DNA of 64,000 nt from Glycomyces buryatensis (GCF_004912275.1 NZ_STGY01000046.1:1-64000), one strand, 5' to 3'. Shown: positions 33,201 through 43,930, numbered from the stretch's first letter. Made by a program: numbers and translations. The notes: a model not told the origin generated them from the sequence alone.

Positions 33201-34261
33201 CACCCACGACATTCAAAATCATCTCGGTTTCTTCGGTTGGCCCGTTCGGTGTGATGGCACAGCGGGCACTTCTGGCTCGTATGCCGGGCGTCGACCACGA
33301 CGACCGGCACTCCGGCCCGCTTCGCCTTGTAGGCGATGTACTGCGCCAGTTGGTAGAACGGCCAGTTCGAGATCCTGCCGCGCTGGGACCGGGTGAGCCG
33401 TACCCGCTCGCGGATGCCCTCAAGGTCTTCCAGGGCGATCCCGCGGTCGGTGCGTTCGGCCGCCGACACGATCTCTTTCGCTATCTTGTGATTCACGTGG
33501 GCAGCATGGCGTGCTTCTTTCCTCGCCTGCTGCTTCAGCTTCTTCTTCGCGGCCTTCGTCGCCTTGGCCTGCAATTCGGCCCGGATCCGCGCCTGACGCC
33601 TGCGATACCGCTCCAGGCCCTTCCCCTGATAGTTCACACCGTCCGAGGTCGTGGCGAGGTTGACGATGCCCCGATCCACGCCGATGAAGTCGACCGGCTC
33701 GAACTGCTCGGCCTCGGGAATGTCGACCGTCGCGGCCAGGAACAGCTCGCCATCACGCTCGAACAGATCCGACTCCCCCTTGCGGTGCGCGCGCAGGGCT
33801 TCGAGGTCCCGTTTTGAGCAGGCGAAGGCGATCCTCTTGCGCCGACCCGCGACCGTGCGGATCGACACCGTCCGCGCTTCCAGGTCCCAGGACAGGCACC
33901 GGTCGTCGAACGATTGCGCCGAACCTGGATCGAACACGACCGGTTTCCCGAGTGCCTTCACAGCCTGGTTACCGCGTAGCAGTCCTACCTTCACCTGGGC
34001 GTACACGACACTGTAGGCGTCGCGGACTTTCTTGACCGCGTGCTGGGCTAGTTGCGACCCGATCCCGGTAGCCTTGGCCTCAGCGTAGACCCGGCCACGC
34101 AGTGCGTACTCCCGCTCCACCTGCCCGGTGTCCTTATCGCGGTGGGCGAACGCGACAGCAGCGATCCGGTTCGCCTCCGTATTGCATATCCGCAGCGTCT
34201 CGAGCAGGGCCGCACGCTCCCCTGCGTCCGGGACCAGCTTTACCACCACGACTTGCTTCAC
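33101..34261 (-). CDS. tnpB: TnpB, RNA-guided RuvC-like nuclease of IS605 family
   Basis: 386 aa from the leaderless GTG at 34261 (MKQVVVVKLVPD), chosen because it aligns with the other TnpB and sits 7 nt after the -10 box; the frame is open 18 codons further up. RuvC residues Asp196 (FIGVDRGIVNLA), Glu278 (GIALEDLEGI) and Asp361 (GPADVIASVNV) are present, with a zinc ribbon (CPLC..CRGC). Unlike element 1, about 80 bp separate the stop from the right end. Likely active. Confidence 0.9.
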   Translation of the reverse strand: MKQVVVVKLVPDAGERAALLETLRICNTEANRIAAVAFAHRDKDTGQVEREYALRGRVYAEAKATGIGSQLAQHAVKKVRDAYSVVYAQVKVGLLRGNQAVKALGKPVVFDPGSAQSFDDRCLSWDLEARTVSIRTVAGRRKRIAFACSKRDLEALRAHRKGESDLFERDGELFLAATVDIPEAEQFEPVDFIGVDRGIVNLATTSDGVNYQGKGLERYRRRQARIRAELQAKATKAAKKKLKQQARKEARHAAHVNHKIAKEIVSAAERTDRGIALEDLEGIRERVRLTRSQRGRISNWPFYQLAQYIAYKAKRAGVPVVVVDARHTSQKCPLCHHTERANRRNRDDFECRGCGLAGPADVIASVNVRARGRMAWAVSQGSRAAA

Positions 34262-34268
34262 ACCAGCG

Positions 34269-34291
34269 ACATTAGACCACCGGTACGACAC
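34269..34291 (-). promoter_or_regulatory. tnpB promoter, leaderless, DNA-damage-like
   Basis: On the minus strand GTGTCGTAC, 8 nt, TAATGT, then 7 nt to GTG 34261; same layout as the promoter at 14440-14462. Confidence 0.55.
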
Positions 34292-34476
34292 TTTTCGGGC
34301 GCGACTCACACGCAAGGTGAAACGCGATCGAAGCCATGCTCGCGAACCGATAGCCGACCGGCGCCAAGTTCACCCAGTTTCGCTGGATGGGGCAGAGAGG
34401 AGGCAATCGCCCCGGATCCTCCAGACCGTAAACGGCCTGGGTTCCTGTGGGAAATCAACTGAAGAAAGGATAGGCG

Positions 34477-34494
34477 GTTGGCACACTCTGGGGA
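34477..34494 (+). promoter_or_regulatory. Conserved upstream motif of Asp-rich gene 1
   Basis: GTTGGCACACTCTGGGGA, 76 bp before the ATG, repeated exactly at 35239-35256 before the paralogue. No standard -10 at the right spacing, so it may be an operator or an alternative sigma -35 element. Confidence 0.45.
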
Positions 34495-34570
34495 CTCACC
34501 GCCCCGGCACCTGATCTAGAGTTTCCAATTCAAGCACCGAACACTGCTCACGAACGAGGTAGGAAGCACA

Positions 34571-35092
34571 ATGGACGCTTACGAAGACCCGACCGCCGAA
34601 GACCCCGCCGTCGAAGACGACTTCGCCGCTGAGGACGAGAGCTACGCAGCGGACACCGAGGCTGCCGAGTCCTTCGACATGGACGGCGACGGCGTCGACG
34701 ACACGTTCACCTACGACACCGACGGTGACAACTACGCCGAGACCGTCGAGGCCGACACCGACGGCGACGGCGTCATCGACACGATCGGCACCGACACCAA
34801 CACCGACGGCTACGTCGACGAGGCCTCCTTCGACATCGACGGTGACGGCACCTTCGAGTCGTCCGCGTTCGACGCCGACGGCGACACCCACATCGACACG
34901 ATCGAGGCCGACACCGACGGCGACGGCGTCGTCGATGTGACCGCCGCCGACACCGATGGCGACGGCACCTTCGACACCGCCGAGGCCGACACCGACGGCG
35001 ACGGCGTCATGGACACCGCCTACGTCGACTCCGACGACGACGGCGTCATCGACAGCGAAGCCCCCGTCGAGTCGTCCGGGACCACCGCCTAG
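34571..35092 (+). CDS. Asp-rich DTDGDG-repeat calcium-binding-type protein 1
   Basis: 173 aa, ATG after GAGGTAGGAAGCACA. A Glu/Asp/Ala-rich N-terminus (1-35), then about nine tandem 13-residue units of the form DTDGDGVIDTxxA, the EF-hand-loop-like pattern of thrombospondin type 3 and dockerin repeats, expected to bind Ca2+. Very acidic. No signal peptide or anchor, which is unusual because such repeats are normally extracellular. The 39-bp DNA repeats should recombine easily. Tandem paralogue at 35333. Confidence 0.7.
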   Translation: MDAYEDPTAEDPAVEDDFAAEDESYAADTEAAESFDMDGDGVDDTFTYDTDGDNYAETVEADTDGDGVIDTIGTDTNTDGYVDEASFDIDGDGTFESSAFDADGDTHIDTIEADTDGDGVVDVTAADTDGDGTFDTAEADTDGDGVMDTAYVDSDDDGVIDSEAPVESSGTTA

Positions 35093-35149
35093 AACCGTCT
35101 CCCCTCAGGCGACGGGCACTCCCCGTTCCGAATCGCGCACAACCTATGG

Positions 35150-35177
35150 AAGGCCGGATGCCATGGCATCCGGCCTT
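35150..35177. terminator. Palindromic terminator after Asp-rich gene 1
   Basis: A perfect 28-bp palindrome centred at 35163/35164 (AAGGCCGGATGCC|..), followed by CGTTCATATG. Confidence 0.7.
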
Positions 35178-35238
35178 CGTTCATATGCGGCTAATACCGG
35201 ACATCGAGGGGCCGAAGTGAACAGAAGAAAGCCCAGGC

Positions 35239-35256
35239 GTTGGCACACTCTGGGGA
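35239..35256 (+). promoter_or_regulatory. Conserved upstream motif of Asp-rich gene 2
   Basis: Second exact copy of GTTGGCACACTCTGGGGA, 76 bp before the ATG. The 20 bp before the start (CTCACGAACGAGG..GGAAG) are also conserved between the two genes. Confidence 0.45.
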
Positions 35257-35332
35257 TTTACGGTCCCAGCGCCTGCCATAAAGTTCTACTCACAAGGCCG
35301 GAACACTTCTCACGAACGAGGACGGAAGAACA

Positions 35333-35968
35333 ATGAGCGAGTACGACGAGACTGCGGTCGAAGAAGACGTCACGACCGACGAGTACACCGAGGAAGAGGC
35401 CGTCACGGAGGACTACTCCGCTGACGGGTCCTACACCGAGGTCACCGAGACCTTCGACATGGACGGCGACGGCATCGAGGACAACACCATCGAGGCCGAC
35501 GGCGTGACCTACGTCGACTCGGACTACGACGGCGAGGCCGACGCGATCGCGACGGACGTCGACGGCGACGGCATCTCCGACGAGATCGCGGTCGACCTCG
35601 ACGGCGACGGCAACTTCGAGTCCGCGGTCTACGACACCGACGGCGACGGCATGATCGACACCGTCGAGTCCGACACCGACGGCGACGGCTTCATCGACCA
35701 GGTCTCGGCCGACACCGACGCCGATGGCCTCATCGACACGGTCGCCTCCGACACCACCGGCGACGGCTACGCCGACACCATCATCTCCGACACCGACGGC
35801 AACGGCTACGTCGACGAGGTCAGCATCGACTCGGACGCCGACGGCTACTCCGACACCGTGATGACCGACACCGACGGCGACGGCTTCCTGGACAACGTCC
35901 AGACCGAGCAGGGCACCACCGGTGGTACCGAAGGCAACATCCAGTCCGCCACCGGCCAGGTCCTCTAG
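35333..35968 (+). CDS. Asp-rich DTDGDG-repeat calcium-binding-type protein 2
   Basis: 211 aa. N-terminal Glu/Thr-rich 40 residues, FDMDGDGIEDN as in paralogue 1, then about eleven 13-residue units (DTDGDGFIDQVSA, DTDADGLIDTVAS..). Ends in a Gly/Thr/Gln-rich tail. No signal peptide. Shares start-proximal sequence, upstream motif and terminator style with paralogue 1, so the whole transcription unit was duplicated. Function unknown; Ca2+ binding is inferred from the repeat. Confidence 0.7.
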   Translation: MSEYDETAVEEDVTTDEYTEEEAVTEDYSADGSYTEVTETFDMDGDGIEDNTIEADGVTYVDSDYDGEADAIATDVDGDGISDEIAVDLDGDGNFESAVYDTDGDGMIDTVESDTDGDGFIDQVSADTDADGLIDTVASDTTGDGYADTIISDTDGNGYVDEVSIDSDADGYSDTVMTDTDGDGFLDNVQTEQGTTGGTEGNIQSATGQVL

Positions 35969-36026
35969 CACCTCGCTCGTGGAGGCCCGGACTTGGATCG
36001 AACTGGGACTCGCAGCAACCCGAAGA

Positions 36027-36060
36027 GCGAAGGCCCGATGCGCAGGCATCAGGCCTTCGC
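36027..36060 (+). terminator. Terminator after Asp-rich gene 2
   Basis: GCGAAGGCCcGATGC / GCATCaGGCCTTCGC with one mismatch and a 4-nt loop, followed by TTTCG. Confidence 0.75.
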
Positions 36061-36078
36061 TTTCGTATGTCCTTTGAA

Positions 36079-36146
36079 CCGGTCGTGTCGCTGAGCCGGT
36101 AGTGTCGTTCAGCCCGTCGCGTCGCTCAGCCGGTCGTGCCGCGCAG
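36079..36146. repeat. Four 17-bp tandem repeats at the folE 3' end
   Basis: CCGGTCGTGTCGCTGAG, CCGGTAGTGTCGTTCAG, CCCGTCGCGTCGCTCAG and CCGGTCGTGCCGCGCAG lie head to tail. The last unit and part of the third encode the end of FolE (LRGTTG); the others trail the stop codon. Confidence 0.7.
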
Positions 36147-36767
36147 CAGCGACATCGCCTCGGCGCGGGTGCGGGCGTCGGACTGGAGGATGCCCCGCAC
36201 CGCCGACGTCACCGTCTTCGCGCCCTGTTTGCGGATGCCGCGCATCGACATGCACATGTGCTCGCATTCGACCACCACGATCACGCCCCGCGCCTCCAGC
36301 GACTGGTCCAGCTGGTCGGCGATCTGGCTGGTGAGCCGCTCCTGCACCTGCGGGCGCCGCGAGTACACCTCGACCAGGCGCGCCAGCTTCGAGAGCCCGG
36401 CGACCTGCCCCGAGATGCCCGGGATGTAGCCGACGTGGGCGATGCCGGTGAACGGCAGCAGGTGATGCTCGCAGAAGGACTGGACCTCGATCTCGCGTAC
36501 CAGGATCAGCTCGTTGTGGTCCTCGTCGAAGGAGGTCTTCAGCACGTGCGAGGGGTCGACGCGCAGTCCGGCGAAGAGCTCGGCGTAGGCGCGCGCGACG
36601 CGGCGCGGTGTCTCGATGAGCCCGGGCCGGTCGGGGTCCTCCCCGATGGCCTCCAGGATCTCGCGCACCGCGGCCTCGATCCGGGGCAGGTCCACCGAGT
36701 CCTCGACGGGGCTGCCGTTGATGCGGCCGTCGATGAGTCGTGCGGCCAGGTTGTCGAGTTCTGCCAT
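36126..36767 (-). CDS. folE: GTP cyclohydrolase I
   Basis: 213 aa. [21 protein letters not shown], then [20 protein letters not shown] (zinc Cys/His), [19 protein letters not shown] and [11 protein letters not shown] (second zinc Cys): a full type I enzyme converting GTP to dihydroneopterin triphosphate for folate. It follows ftsH in the same direction, as in many actinobacteria. The 3' end lies in a 17-bp tandem repeat. Confidence 0.95.
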   Translation of the reverse strand: MAELDNLAARLIDGRINGSPVEDSVDLPRIEAAVREILEAIGEDPDRPGLIETPRRVARAYAELFAGLRVDPSHVLKTSFDEDHNELILVREIEVQSFCEHHLLPFTGIAHVGYIPGISGQVAGLSKLARLVEVYSRRPQVQERLTSQIADQLDQSLEARGVIVVVECEHMCMSMRGIRKQGAKTVTSAVRGILQSDARTRAEAMSLLRGTTG

Positions 36768-36868
36768 TGCCCAAGCTTACGAGCCCGTCCCGACACCTAA
36801 TCGGGATCAAGCGCCCGTTCCTGGGAATTCCTCTGCTTCTCAGTGGGATTGATCACCGTATGTACGGG

Positions 36869-36902
36869 AACGGCCCCGCCGGTCGAAACCGGCGAGGCCG
36901 TT
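36869..36902. terminator. Hairpin between folE and ftsH
   Basis: AACGGCCcCGCCGGT / ACCGGCGaGGCCGTT, 14 of 15 pairs, CGAA loop. Flanked by TTTTT on the minus strand before the stem rather than after it, so termination strength is unclear. Confidence 0.5.
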
Positions 36903-36922
36903 AAAAACGTGTACTGCGGAAA

Positions 36923-38896
<1,974 letters not shown>

Positions 38897-39141
38897 TCGT
38901 TTCCTCCTGCGTTCGTCGCGATGTCGCGTCTTTGACCGAGTCCGGTCAACTACTCGAAAGTACACGGTGCGAGCCTGCGACGTCCCCTCAGAGGGCCTGT
39001 GCGCACTGAGGTCACAGGCATTGGTGGGACTCGGTTTCCGCCCCCGATTCGCCCCGCTGTGATCCGTAATTACTACCACGGGCGGGTTGACTTCGCCCAC
39101 CCAAGCCGACGGCGGCCCGGGGCAGGTGGCACCCTTGTTAC

Positions 39142-39762
39142 ATGACGTCGGAGCTAGCCAGCCCAGCATCAGTGCCTTCCGCAGCAGCGCAGGCCGCGGT
39201 GTTCGATCCCGATTCGTGGTACGCCGATCAGATCGAGCGGACCATCATCACCGAGGACGAGCTCCGCTCGAAGGTCGCCGAATTGGCCGACCGGGTGTCG
39301 AGCGATTTCGCCGACACCGATGAGCTGCTGCTCGTCGGCGTATTCAAGGGTGCGGTCATGTTCATGGCCGACTTCGCCCGGGCGCTGAGCGTCCCGGTGA
39401 AGATGGAGTTCATGGCGCTGTCCTCATACGGGAACGCCACCAGTTCCTCTGGGACGGTGCGGATTCTCAAGGACATCGACTCGGACGTCTCCGGGAAGCA
39501 CATTGTCGTGGTCGAGGACATCATCGACTCGGGTCTGACCCTGTCGTGGCTGCTCAAGTACCTCGACGGGCTGAATCCGGAGTCGGTGTCGGTGGTCTCG
39601 ATGCTGCGCAAGCCCGGCGTGCAGCGCGTCGACATCCCGATCAAGTACCTCGGCTTCGACATCCCCAACGAGTTCGTGGTCGGCTACGGCCTGGACTACG
39701 CGGAGCGCTACCGGGAGCTGCCATTCATCGGCGTGCTCAAACCCCAGGTCTACCAGCGCTGA
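39142..39762 (+). CDS. hpt: Hypoxanthine phosphoribosyltransferase
   Basis: 206 aa. Type I PRTase: [18 protein letters not shown], flexible-loop [24 protein letters not shown]-binding [17 protein letters not shown], then [19 protein letters not shown]. Salvages hypoxanthine/guanine to IMP/GMP, complementing the AzgA permease at 5.2 kb. In most actinobacteria hpt is co-directional between tilS and ftsH; here it points the opposite way, only 8 bp tail-to-tail from tilS. The RBS is weak. Confidence 0.93.
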   Translation: MTSELASPASVPSAAAQAAVFDPDSWYADQIERTIITEDELRSKVAELADRVSSDFADTDELLLVGVFKGAVMFMADFARALSVPVKMEFMALSSYGNATSSSGTVRILKDIDSDVSGKHIVVVEDIIDSGLTLSWLLKYLDGLNPESVSVVSMLRKPGVQRVDIPIKYLGFDIPNEFVVGYGLDYAERYRELPFIGVLKPQVYQR

Positions 39763-39770
39763 CGCGCCTA

Positions 39771-40742
39771 TTACCCCGGACGGTCGGCGCTGAGCCGGCC
39801 GTCCTTTCTGCATACCTTCACGCCGCCGGGCAGGGACGTCGGGCCCTGTCCGTGCCAGGCGACGACGAGCGCGTCGAGCGCCTCCACATGATGGTGGTTC
39901 AAATCGGCGCCGTTCACTCCCAGCTGAAAAATCCACGCCCGCAGCACCCTCCTGCGGACCGGTTCTGACAGCGCCTCGAGCGCTGCGATGGACAGTGCGG
40001 GCCCCTCGGCGCAGTCGGCCAGCGCCGCATCCGCGATCGCGTCGAGGTGGTCGGTGTCGGCGCCGACGAGCGAGGCGGTGCGGGCCAGGTTCGCCACGAT
40101 GTCGCCGCCGAGGGTCTCGGTGAGCACCCCCATCGCCTGCCGGAGCGCGGAGCGGCGGAAGCGGGGGTCCGAATTGTGCGGATCGGCCCAGGGTTTGAGG
40201 CCGCGCTCGGCGCAGGCGGCGTGCGCGTCGTCCCGGGAGACGTCCAGCAGCGGCCGCCGGTACCGGCCGCGCACCGGCCGCATGCCGGCGATGCCGCGGG
40301 GGCCCGCGCCGCGGGTGAGGGCCAGCAGGACGGTCTCGGCCTGGTCGTCCCTGGTGTGCCCCAATAGGACCGCGGCCGCTCCGTACTGTTCGGCGGCCCG
40401 GTCGAGCGCGGCGTAGCGGGCCTCGCGGGCGGCGGCTTCGGGGCCGCCGGAGCCGGCGACGGTGACGGTGACGGCCTCGGCGGGGACCAGTCCGGCCTCC
40501 TCGGCCCAGGCGGTCACCTCGGCGGCGCGTTCGGCCGATCCCTCCTGGAGCCCGTGGTCGACGGTGACCAAGCCGGCCTTCAACCCCATGCGGGGGGCGC
40601 AGAACTCGAGCGTGTCGGCCAGGGCGAGGGAGTCGGGCCCGCCCGAGCAGGCGACGAGGACGAGCGAGCCGCGGGGGAGATCAGCGAGAGCGCCGGTGAC
40701 GGCGGCGCGCAGGCGCGCCACCGAGCCGGGCAGTTTAGGCAC
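39771..40742 (-). CDS. tilS: tRNA(Ile)-lysidine synthase
   Basis: 323 aa from GTG 40742, overlapping the zincin stop by 8 bp (an ATG 23 codons earlier is in the same frame). N-type PP-loop VACSGGPDSLALAD, VDHGLQ, GHTRDDQAETVLLALTRGAGPRGIAGM and RPLLDVSRDD are the TilS signatures. Modifies the CAU anticodon of tRNA-Ile2 to read AUA. The C-terminal domain ends with GGVKVCRKDGRLSADRPG. Confidence 0.93.
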   Translation of the reverse strand: MPKLPGSVARLRAAVTGALADLPRGSLVLVACSGGPDSLALADTLEFCAPRMGLKAGLVTVDHGLQEGSAERAAEVTAWAEEAGLVPAEAVTVTVAGSGGPEAAAREARYAALDRAAEQYGAAAVLLGHTRDDQAETVLLALTRGAGPRGIAGMRPVRGRYRRPLLDVSRDDAHAACAERGLKPWADPHNSDPRFRRSALRQAMGVLTETLGGDIVANLARTASLVGADTDHLDAIADAALADCAEGPALSIAALEALSEPVRRRVLRAWIFQLGVNGADLNHHHVEALDALVVAWHGQGPTSLPGGVKVCRKDGRLSADRPG

Positions 40743-41877
40743 CGGTGCCGCCGAGCTTGTGCACTTCCGGCCCGCGCCCTTCCAAGCTGGGCTCATGCGG
40801 GCTGGGCTCATGCAAGACTCGGGCGCTCCAGCGCTCGGGGTGGTCGATCTCGGCCTCGGTGGGAAGGTGGGACGGGTCTTCCCAGACTCGGTTGAAGCCG
40901 CTCACGCCGTGGGCGGCGACGACCTGGTCGACGAAGCGCCGTCCGGCCGCGTACTGCCGGAGCTTGGCATCGAGGCCGAGCAGTTGGCGCAGGAAGCGCT
41001 GGATCGGGCTGGGGTTGGCGCGGCGCCGGTCGAAGCGGCGGCGCAGGAGACCGACGTGGTCGATCGAGGTGCGGCCGACGCCGTCCATGACGGATTCGGC
41101 GTGTCCCTCCAGGAGGGTCATGAGCGCCTGGATCTTCGAGATGGCCTCGCGCTGCTGCGGACTGGTGACGGCGGCCAGGATGTCGACGCCGGGGAGCTCG
41201 CCTTCGGGAGAGCCCGCGGGATCGTTCGAGGAGGCGGCGACGGCGCGCCGCACGGCCCGGCCGAACTGCGCGGTGGAGGACTGCTCGGGTTCGGCGGCGT
41301 CGAAGAAGGTGCGGATGAGGCCGTGGAAGTGGCCGGACATCCAGGGGACGGCGGTGAACTGCGTCAGGTGCGCGGCCTCGTGGACGGCGATCCAGAGCCG
41401 GAACTCGCGGGTCGGAAGCCGAAGGCGCCGTTCGACCTCGACGACGTTGGGGGCGACGAACAGCAGCCGCCCGTGGTCGGTGGAGAAGGTCTCGAACTGG
41501 CCGAGGACGCGGGAGGACAGGAACGCCAGGACCGCCCCGGCCTGGACGCCGGTGACCTTCGCGGCGGCGCTGGCGGACTCGGTCTCGGGTTGGACGGCGC
41601 CGAGGTCGGACAGGAGGCGGCGGAATCCGGCGATATTGATGTCGCTCCAGCGGGCGCGGTCGACCACTTCGACGCGGGCCTGGACGGCGGGGGTGAGTCC
41701 GGTGTAGTCGGTGACGAGGTCGATCGCGGTGCGCGCGTGGAGATGCAGATCGGCGACGACGTCGATCGCGCCGGCGCGACTGAGCCTGGGGCCGCCGCCG
41801 GTGAACGCGCGCGAGCACGAGGCGGCCGTCCGCCAGTCGACGGACGGCAGCATTTGATTCGCTACGGGCGGCGCCAT
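40735..41877 (-). CDS. Zincin-like metalloprotease (F420-biosynthesis-associated family)
   Basis: 380 aa. AVHEAAHLTQF is a zinc-binding HEAAH helix, with a later Glu (LLEGHAESVMDGVG) as likely third ligand. N-terminal DWRTAASCSRAF and VNxxNIAGFRRLL-type segments match the actinobacterial family (zinicin_2) annotated as coenzyme F420 biosynthesis-associated. In other actinobacteria it sits directly next to dacB; here an amylase gene intervenes. Substrate unknown. Confidence 0.85.
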   Translation of the reverse strand: MAPPVANQMLPSVDWRTAASCSRAFTGGGPRLSRAGAIDVVADLHLHARTAIDLVTDYTGLTPAVQARVEVVDRARWSDINIAGFRRLLSDLGAVQPETESASAAAKVTGVQAGAVLAFLSSRVLGQFETFSTDHGRLLFVAPNVVEVERRLRLPTREFRLWIAVHEAAHLTQFTAVPWMSGHFHGLIRTFFDAAEPEQSSTAQFGRAVRRAVAASSNDPAGSPEGELPGVDILAAVTSPQQREAISKIQALMTLLEGHAESVMDGVGRTSIDHVGLLRRRFDRRRANPSPIQRFLRQLLGLDAKLRQYAAGRRFVDQVVAAHGVSGFNRVWEDPSHLPTEAEIDHPERWSARVLHEPSPHEPSLEGRGPEVHKLGGTGA

Positions 41878-42036
41878 CGCCCAAGCCTATCCGCAGCGCA
41901 CGCGGCTCGCCACCATCTGCGCGCAAGGTCGGACCCTCGGGGCGATATGGGCTGGTGCAGAGCCGGTCCGGCCCGCCGAGGCCGGTGCGTTCGGCGTTTC
42001 GCCGGGAAATCAGGCGGAGTCGGACAAATTCAGGCA

Positions 42037-42050
42037 TTCAAGATCTTGAA
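42037..42050. promoter_or_regulatory. Palindrome upstream of amylase gene
   Basis: TTCAAGATCTTGAA, a perfect 14-bp palindrome 84 bp before the ATG. Direct repeats TTTGCAGATTTGCAGG follow at about 42099-42114, like the CTTGCAG motifs seen at Streptomyces amylase promoters. LacI-type (MalR-like) control is inferred. Confidence 0.5.
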
Positions 42051-42133
42051 AATGAGTGCGGGTGGATGTTACGTTCTTTTCCAGTCCGCAATATTTTGCA
42101 GATTTGCAGGCAGGAATTTCAAAGGGAGCAAAG

Positions 42134-43930
42134 ATGCCTCAGCTCAAACCCCGCCGGCGGGCCCTCGCCTGGGCCGCCGGACTCGCGGTCCTCACCGCGT
42201 CCGCACTCGCCTTCACCGCCCTGCCCACCGCGGGCGCCGCCGAGAGCTCCGACGCCGAAACCGCCGCCGCGGCGGCCCTCGACGGCGGCGACTCCATCCT
42301 CAACATGTTCGAGTGGAACTGGAACTCAATCGCCGCCGAATGCGCCGGCGACCTCGCAGGCTCCGGCTACACCTACGTCCAGACCTCCCCACCCCAGGAG
42401 CACATCCTCGGCTCCGACACCACCGCCGGAGAAGAAGACGCCTGGTACATCCACTACCAGCCCGTCAGCTACAAGCTCGACTCCCGCCTCGGCACCCGCG
42501 CCGAGTTCGCCGCCATGGTCTCCACCTGCAACGCCAACGGCATCGGCGTAGTCGTCGACGCCGTCATCAACCACATGGCCGCCGGATCCTCCTCGCAGGC
42601 CCGCACCGGCTCGGCAGGCAGCGAATACACCCAGTTCAATTACCCCGACGCCGGATACAGCGAGGCCGACTTCCACAACACCGGCGACAACTACTGCGAG
42701 ATCTCGAACTACACCGACCGCACTGAGGTCCAGGAATGCCACCTGGTGGGCCTCAACGACCTCGACACCGGCTCGGACTACGTCCAGGGCCAGATCGCCG
42801 GTTACCTCAACGACCTGACGAGCCTCGGCGTCGCCGGATTCCGCATCGACGCCGCCAAGCACATCGCCGCCACCGAACTCGGCCAGATCATCGACCGCGT
42901 CGACGGCGACCCCTACATCGTCCAAGAGGTCATCGGCGCCTCCGGCGAACCGATCACCGAGAACGAATACACCGGCATCGGCGACGTCCAGGTCTTCGAC
43001 TACTCCTACCAGCTCAAGAACCACATCAACGGCGGCTCCGAAGCCCAGTACCTCACCGACATCGGCACCGACTGGGGCTACGTCAGCGAAGGCGGCGTCT
43101 TCGTCACCAACCACGACACCGAGCGCGGCGGCAACACCATGACCTACGCCTACGGCCAGGACTACCTCCTAGCCGAAGCGTTCATGCTCGCCCACACCTA
43201 CGGCACCCCCGCCTCCTACACCGGCTACGAGTTCTCCTCCTCCCATGAGGCCCCGCCGCTCAACTCGGACGGCACCGTCGCGGACGTCAACTGCGGCTCG
43301 GACGCCTTCACCTGCCTCCACCGCTCGCCGTACATGGAGGGCATGGCCGGATTCCGCGCCGCCGTCGGCGACGCCGCACTGAAGAACGTCTGGCAGAGCG
43401 GCGACGCCCTCGCCTTCGGCCGCGGCAGCGCCGGACACTTCGTCATGAACGCCACCTCCGGCTCCATCACCCGGACCTTCACCACCGGCCTGGCCGACGG
43501 CGACTACGTCGACGTCATCTCCGGCGACACCGTGACCGTCTCGGGCGGGTCCTTCACCGCGACCGTCGGGGCCAAGGCCGCGCTGGCGATCTACACCGGG
43601 AACACCTCGGGCGGCGGCGACGGCGGCGGGACGACCTCCGACTGCGTCGAGGTCGCCACCAGCGTCACCGGCACCTCGGGCGGCGACGAGGTCTACCTCG
43701 TCGGTTCGATCGCCGAGCTCGGGAACTGGACGCCGATCGCCGCCGGCCACCTGTCGGGCGTCTCGTATCCGACCTGGACCGGCACCGTGTCAGTCCCGGC
43801 CGGGACCAGCTTCGAGTACAAGTACGTGATCGTCAGATCAGGCGGGTCCATCACCTGGGAGTCGGGCTCCAACCGGACGGCCACCGTGCCGGAATCGGGA
43901 TGCCTGAAGCTCAACGAGACCTGGCGATAG
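42134..43930 (+). CDS. Secreted GH13 alpha-amylase with CBM20 starch-binding domain
   Basis: 598 aa from ATG 42134 after AAAGGGAG. Signal peptide to about residue 36 (AGAA). Catalytic barrel: VDAVINHM, GFRIDAAKH (nucleophile Asp), YIVQEVIG (acid/base Glu), FVTNHDTER (third Asp). All-beta domain C, a Gly-rich linker (TSGGGDGGGTTSD), then CBM20 (about 505-598: GDEVYLVGSIAELGNW..YPTWTGTVSVPAG..WESGSNRT). Degrades starch outside the cell. It splits the conserved dacB-zincin pair and lies on the opposite strand to both. Confidence 0.93.
   Translation: MPQLKPRRRALAWAAGLAVLTASALAFTALPTAGAAESSDAETAAAAALDGGDSILNMFEWNWNSIAAECAGDLAGSGYTYVQTSPPQEHILGSDTTAGEEDAWYIHYQPVSYKLDSRLGTRAEFAAMVSTCNANGIGVVVDAVINHMAAGSSSQARTGSAGSEYTQFNYPDAGYSEADFHNTGDNYCEISNYTDRTEVQECHLVGLNDLDTGSDYVQGQIAGYLNDLTSLGVAGFRIDAAKHIAATELGQIIDRVDGDPYIVQEVIGASGEPITENEYTGIGDVQVFDYSYQLKNHINGGSEAQYLTDIGTDWGYVSEGGVFVTNHDTERGGNTMTYAYGQDYLLAEAFMLAHTYGTPASYTGYEFSSSHEAPPLNSDGTVADVNCGSDAFTCLHRSPYMEGMAGFRAAVGDAALKNVWQSGDALAFGRGSAGHFVMNATSGSITRTFTTGLADGDYVDVISGDTVTVSGGSFTATVGAKAALAIYTGNTSGGGDGGGTTSDCVEVATSVTGTSGGDEVYLVGSIAELGNWTPIAAGHLSGVSYPTWTGTVSVPAGTSFEYKYVIVRSGGSITWESGSNRTATVPESGCLKLNETWR

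Larger units (their letters stand above)
33018..34458 (-). mobile_element. TnpB-only IS605/IS1341-type element 2
   Basis: Left end near 34455 (minus strand TTTCCCACAGGAACCCAGG, hairpin CCAGGCCG..CGGTCTGG, then CGGGGCGATTGCCT shared with element 1). Right end hairpin CCTCCCGGCTTCAGCCGGAGG then CCACTTGAC ending near 33018. No tnpA. The two elements are of the same type but clearly diverged, so this is not a recent duplication. Confidence 0.7.

Noticed and set aside
34477-35256. TTGGCAC start of the upstream motif as a CIRCE (HrcA) element
   Set aside because: CIRCE needs TTAGCACTC-N9-GAGTGCTAA; the second arm is absent.
34680-35930. 39-bp periodic DNA repeats that could be taken for a CRISPR or minisatellite array
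   Set aside because: They are in-frame coding repeats (13-residue DTDGDG units) without unique spacers.
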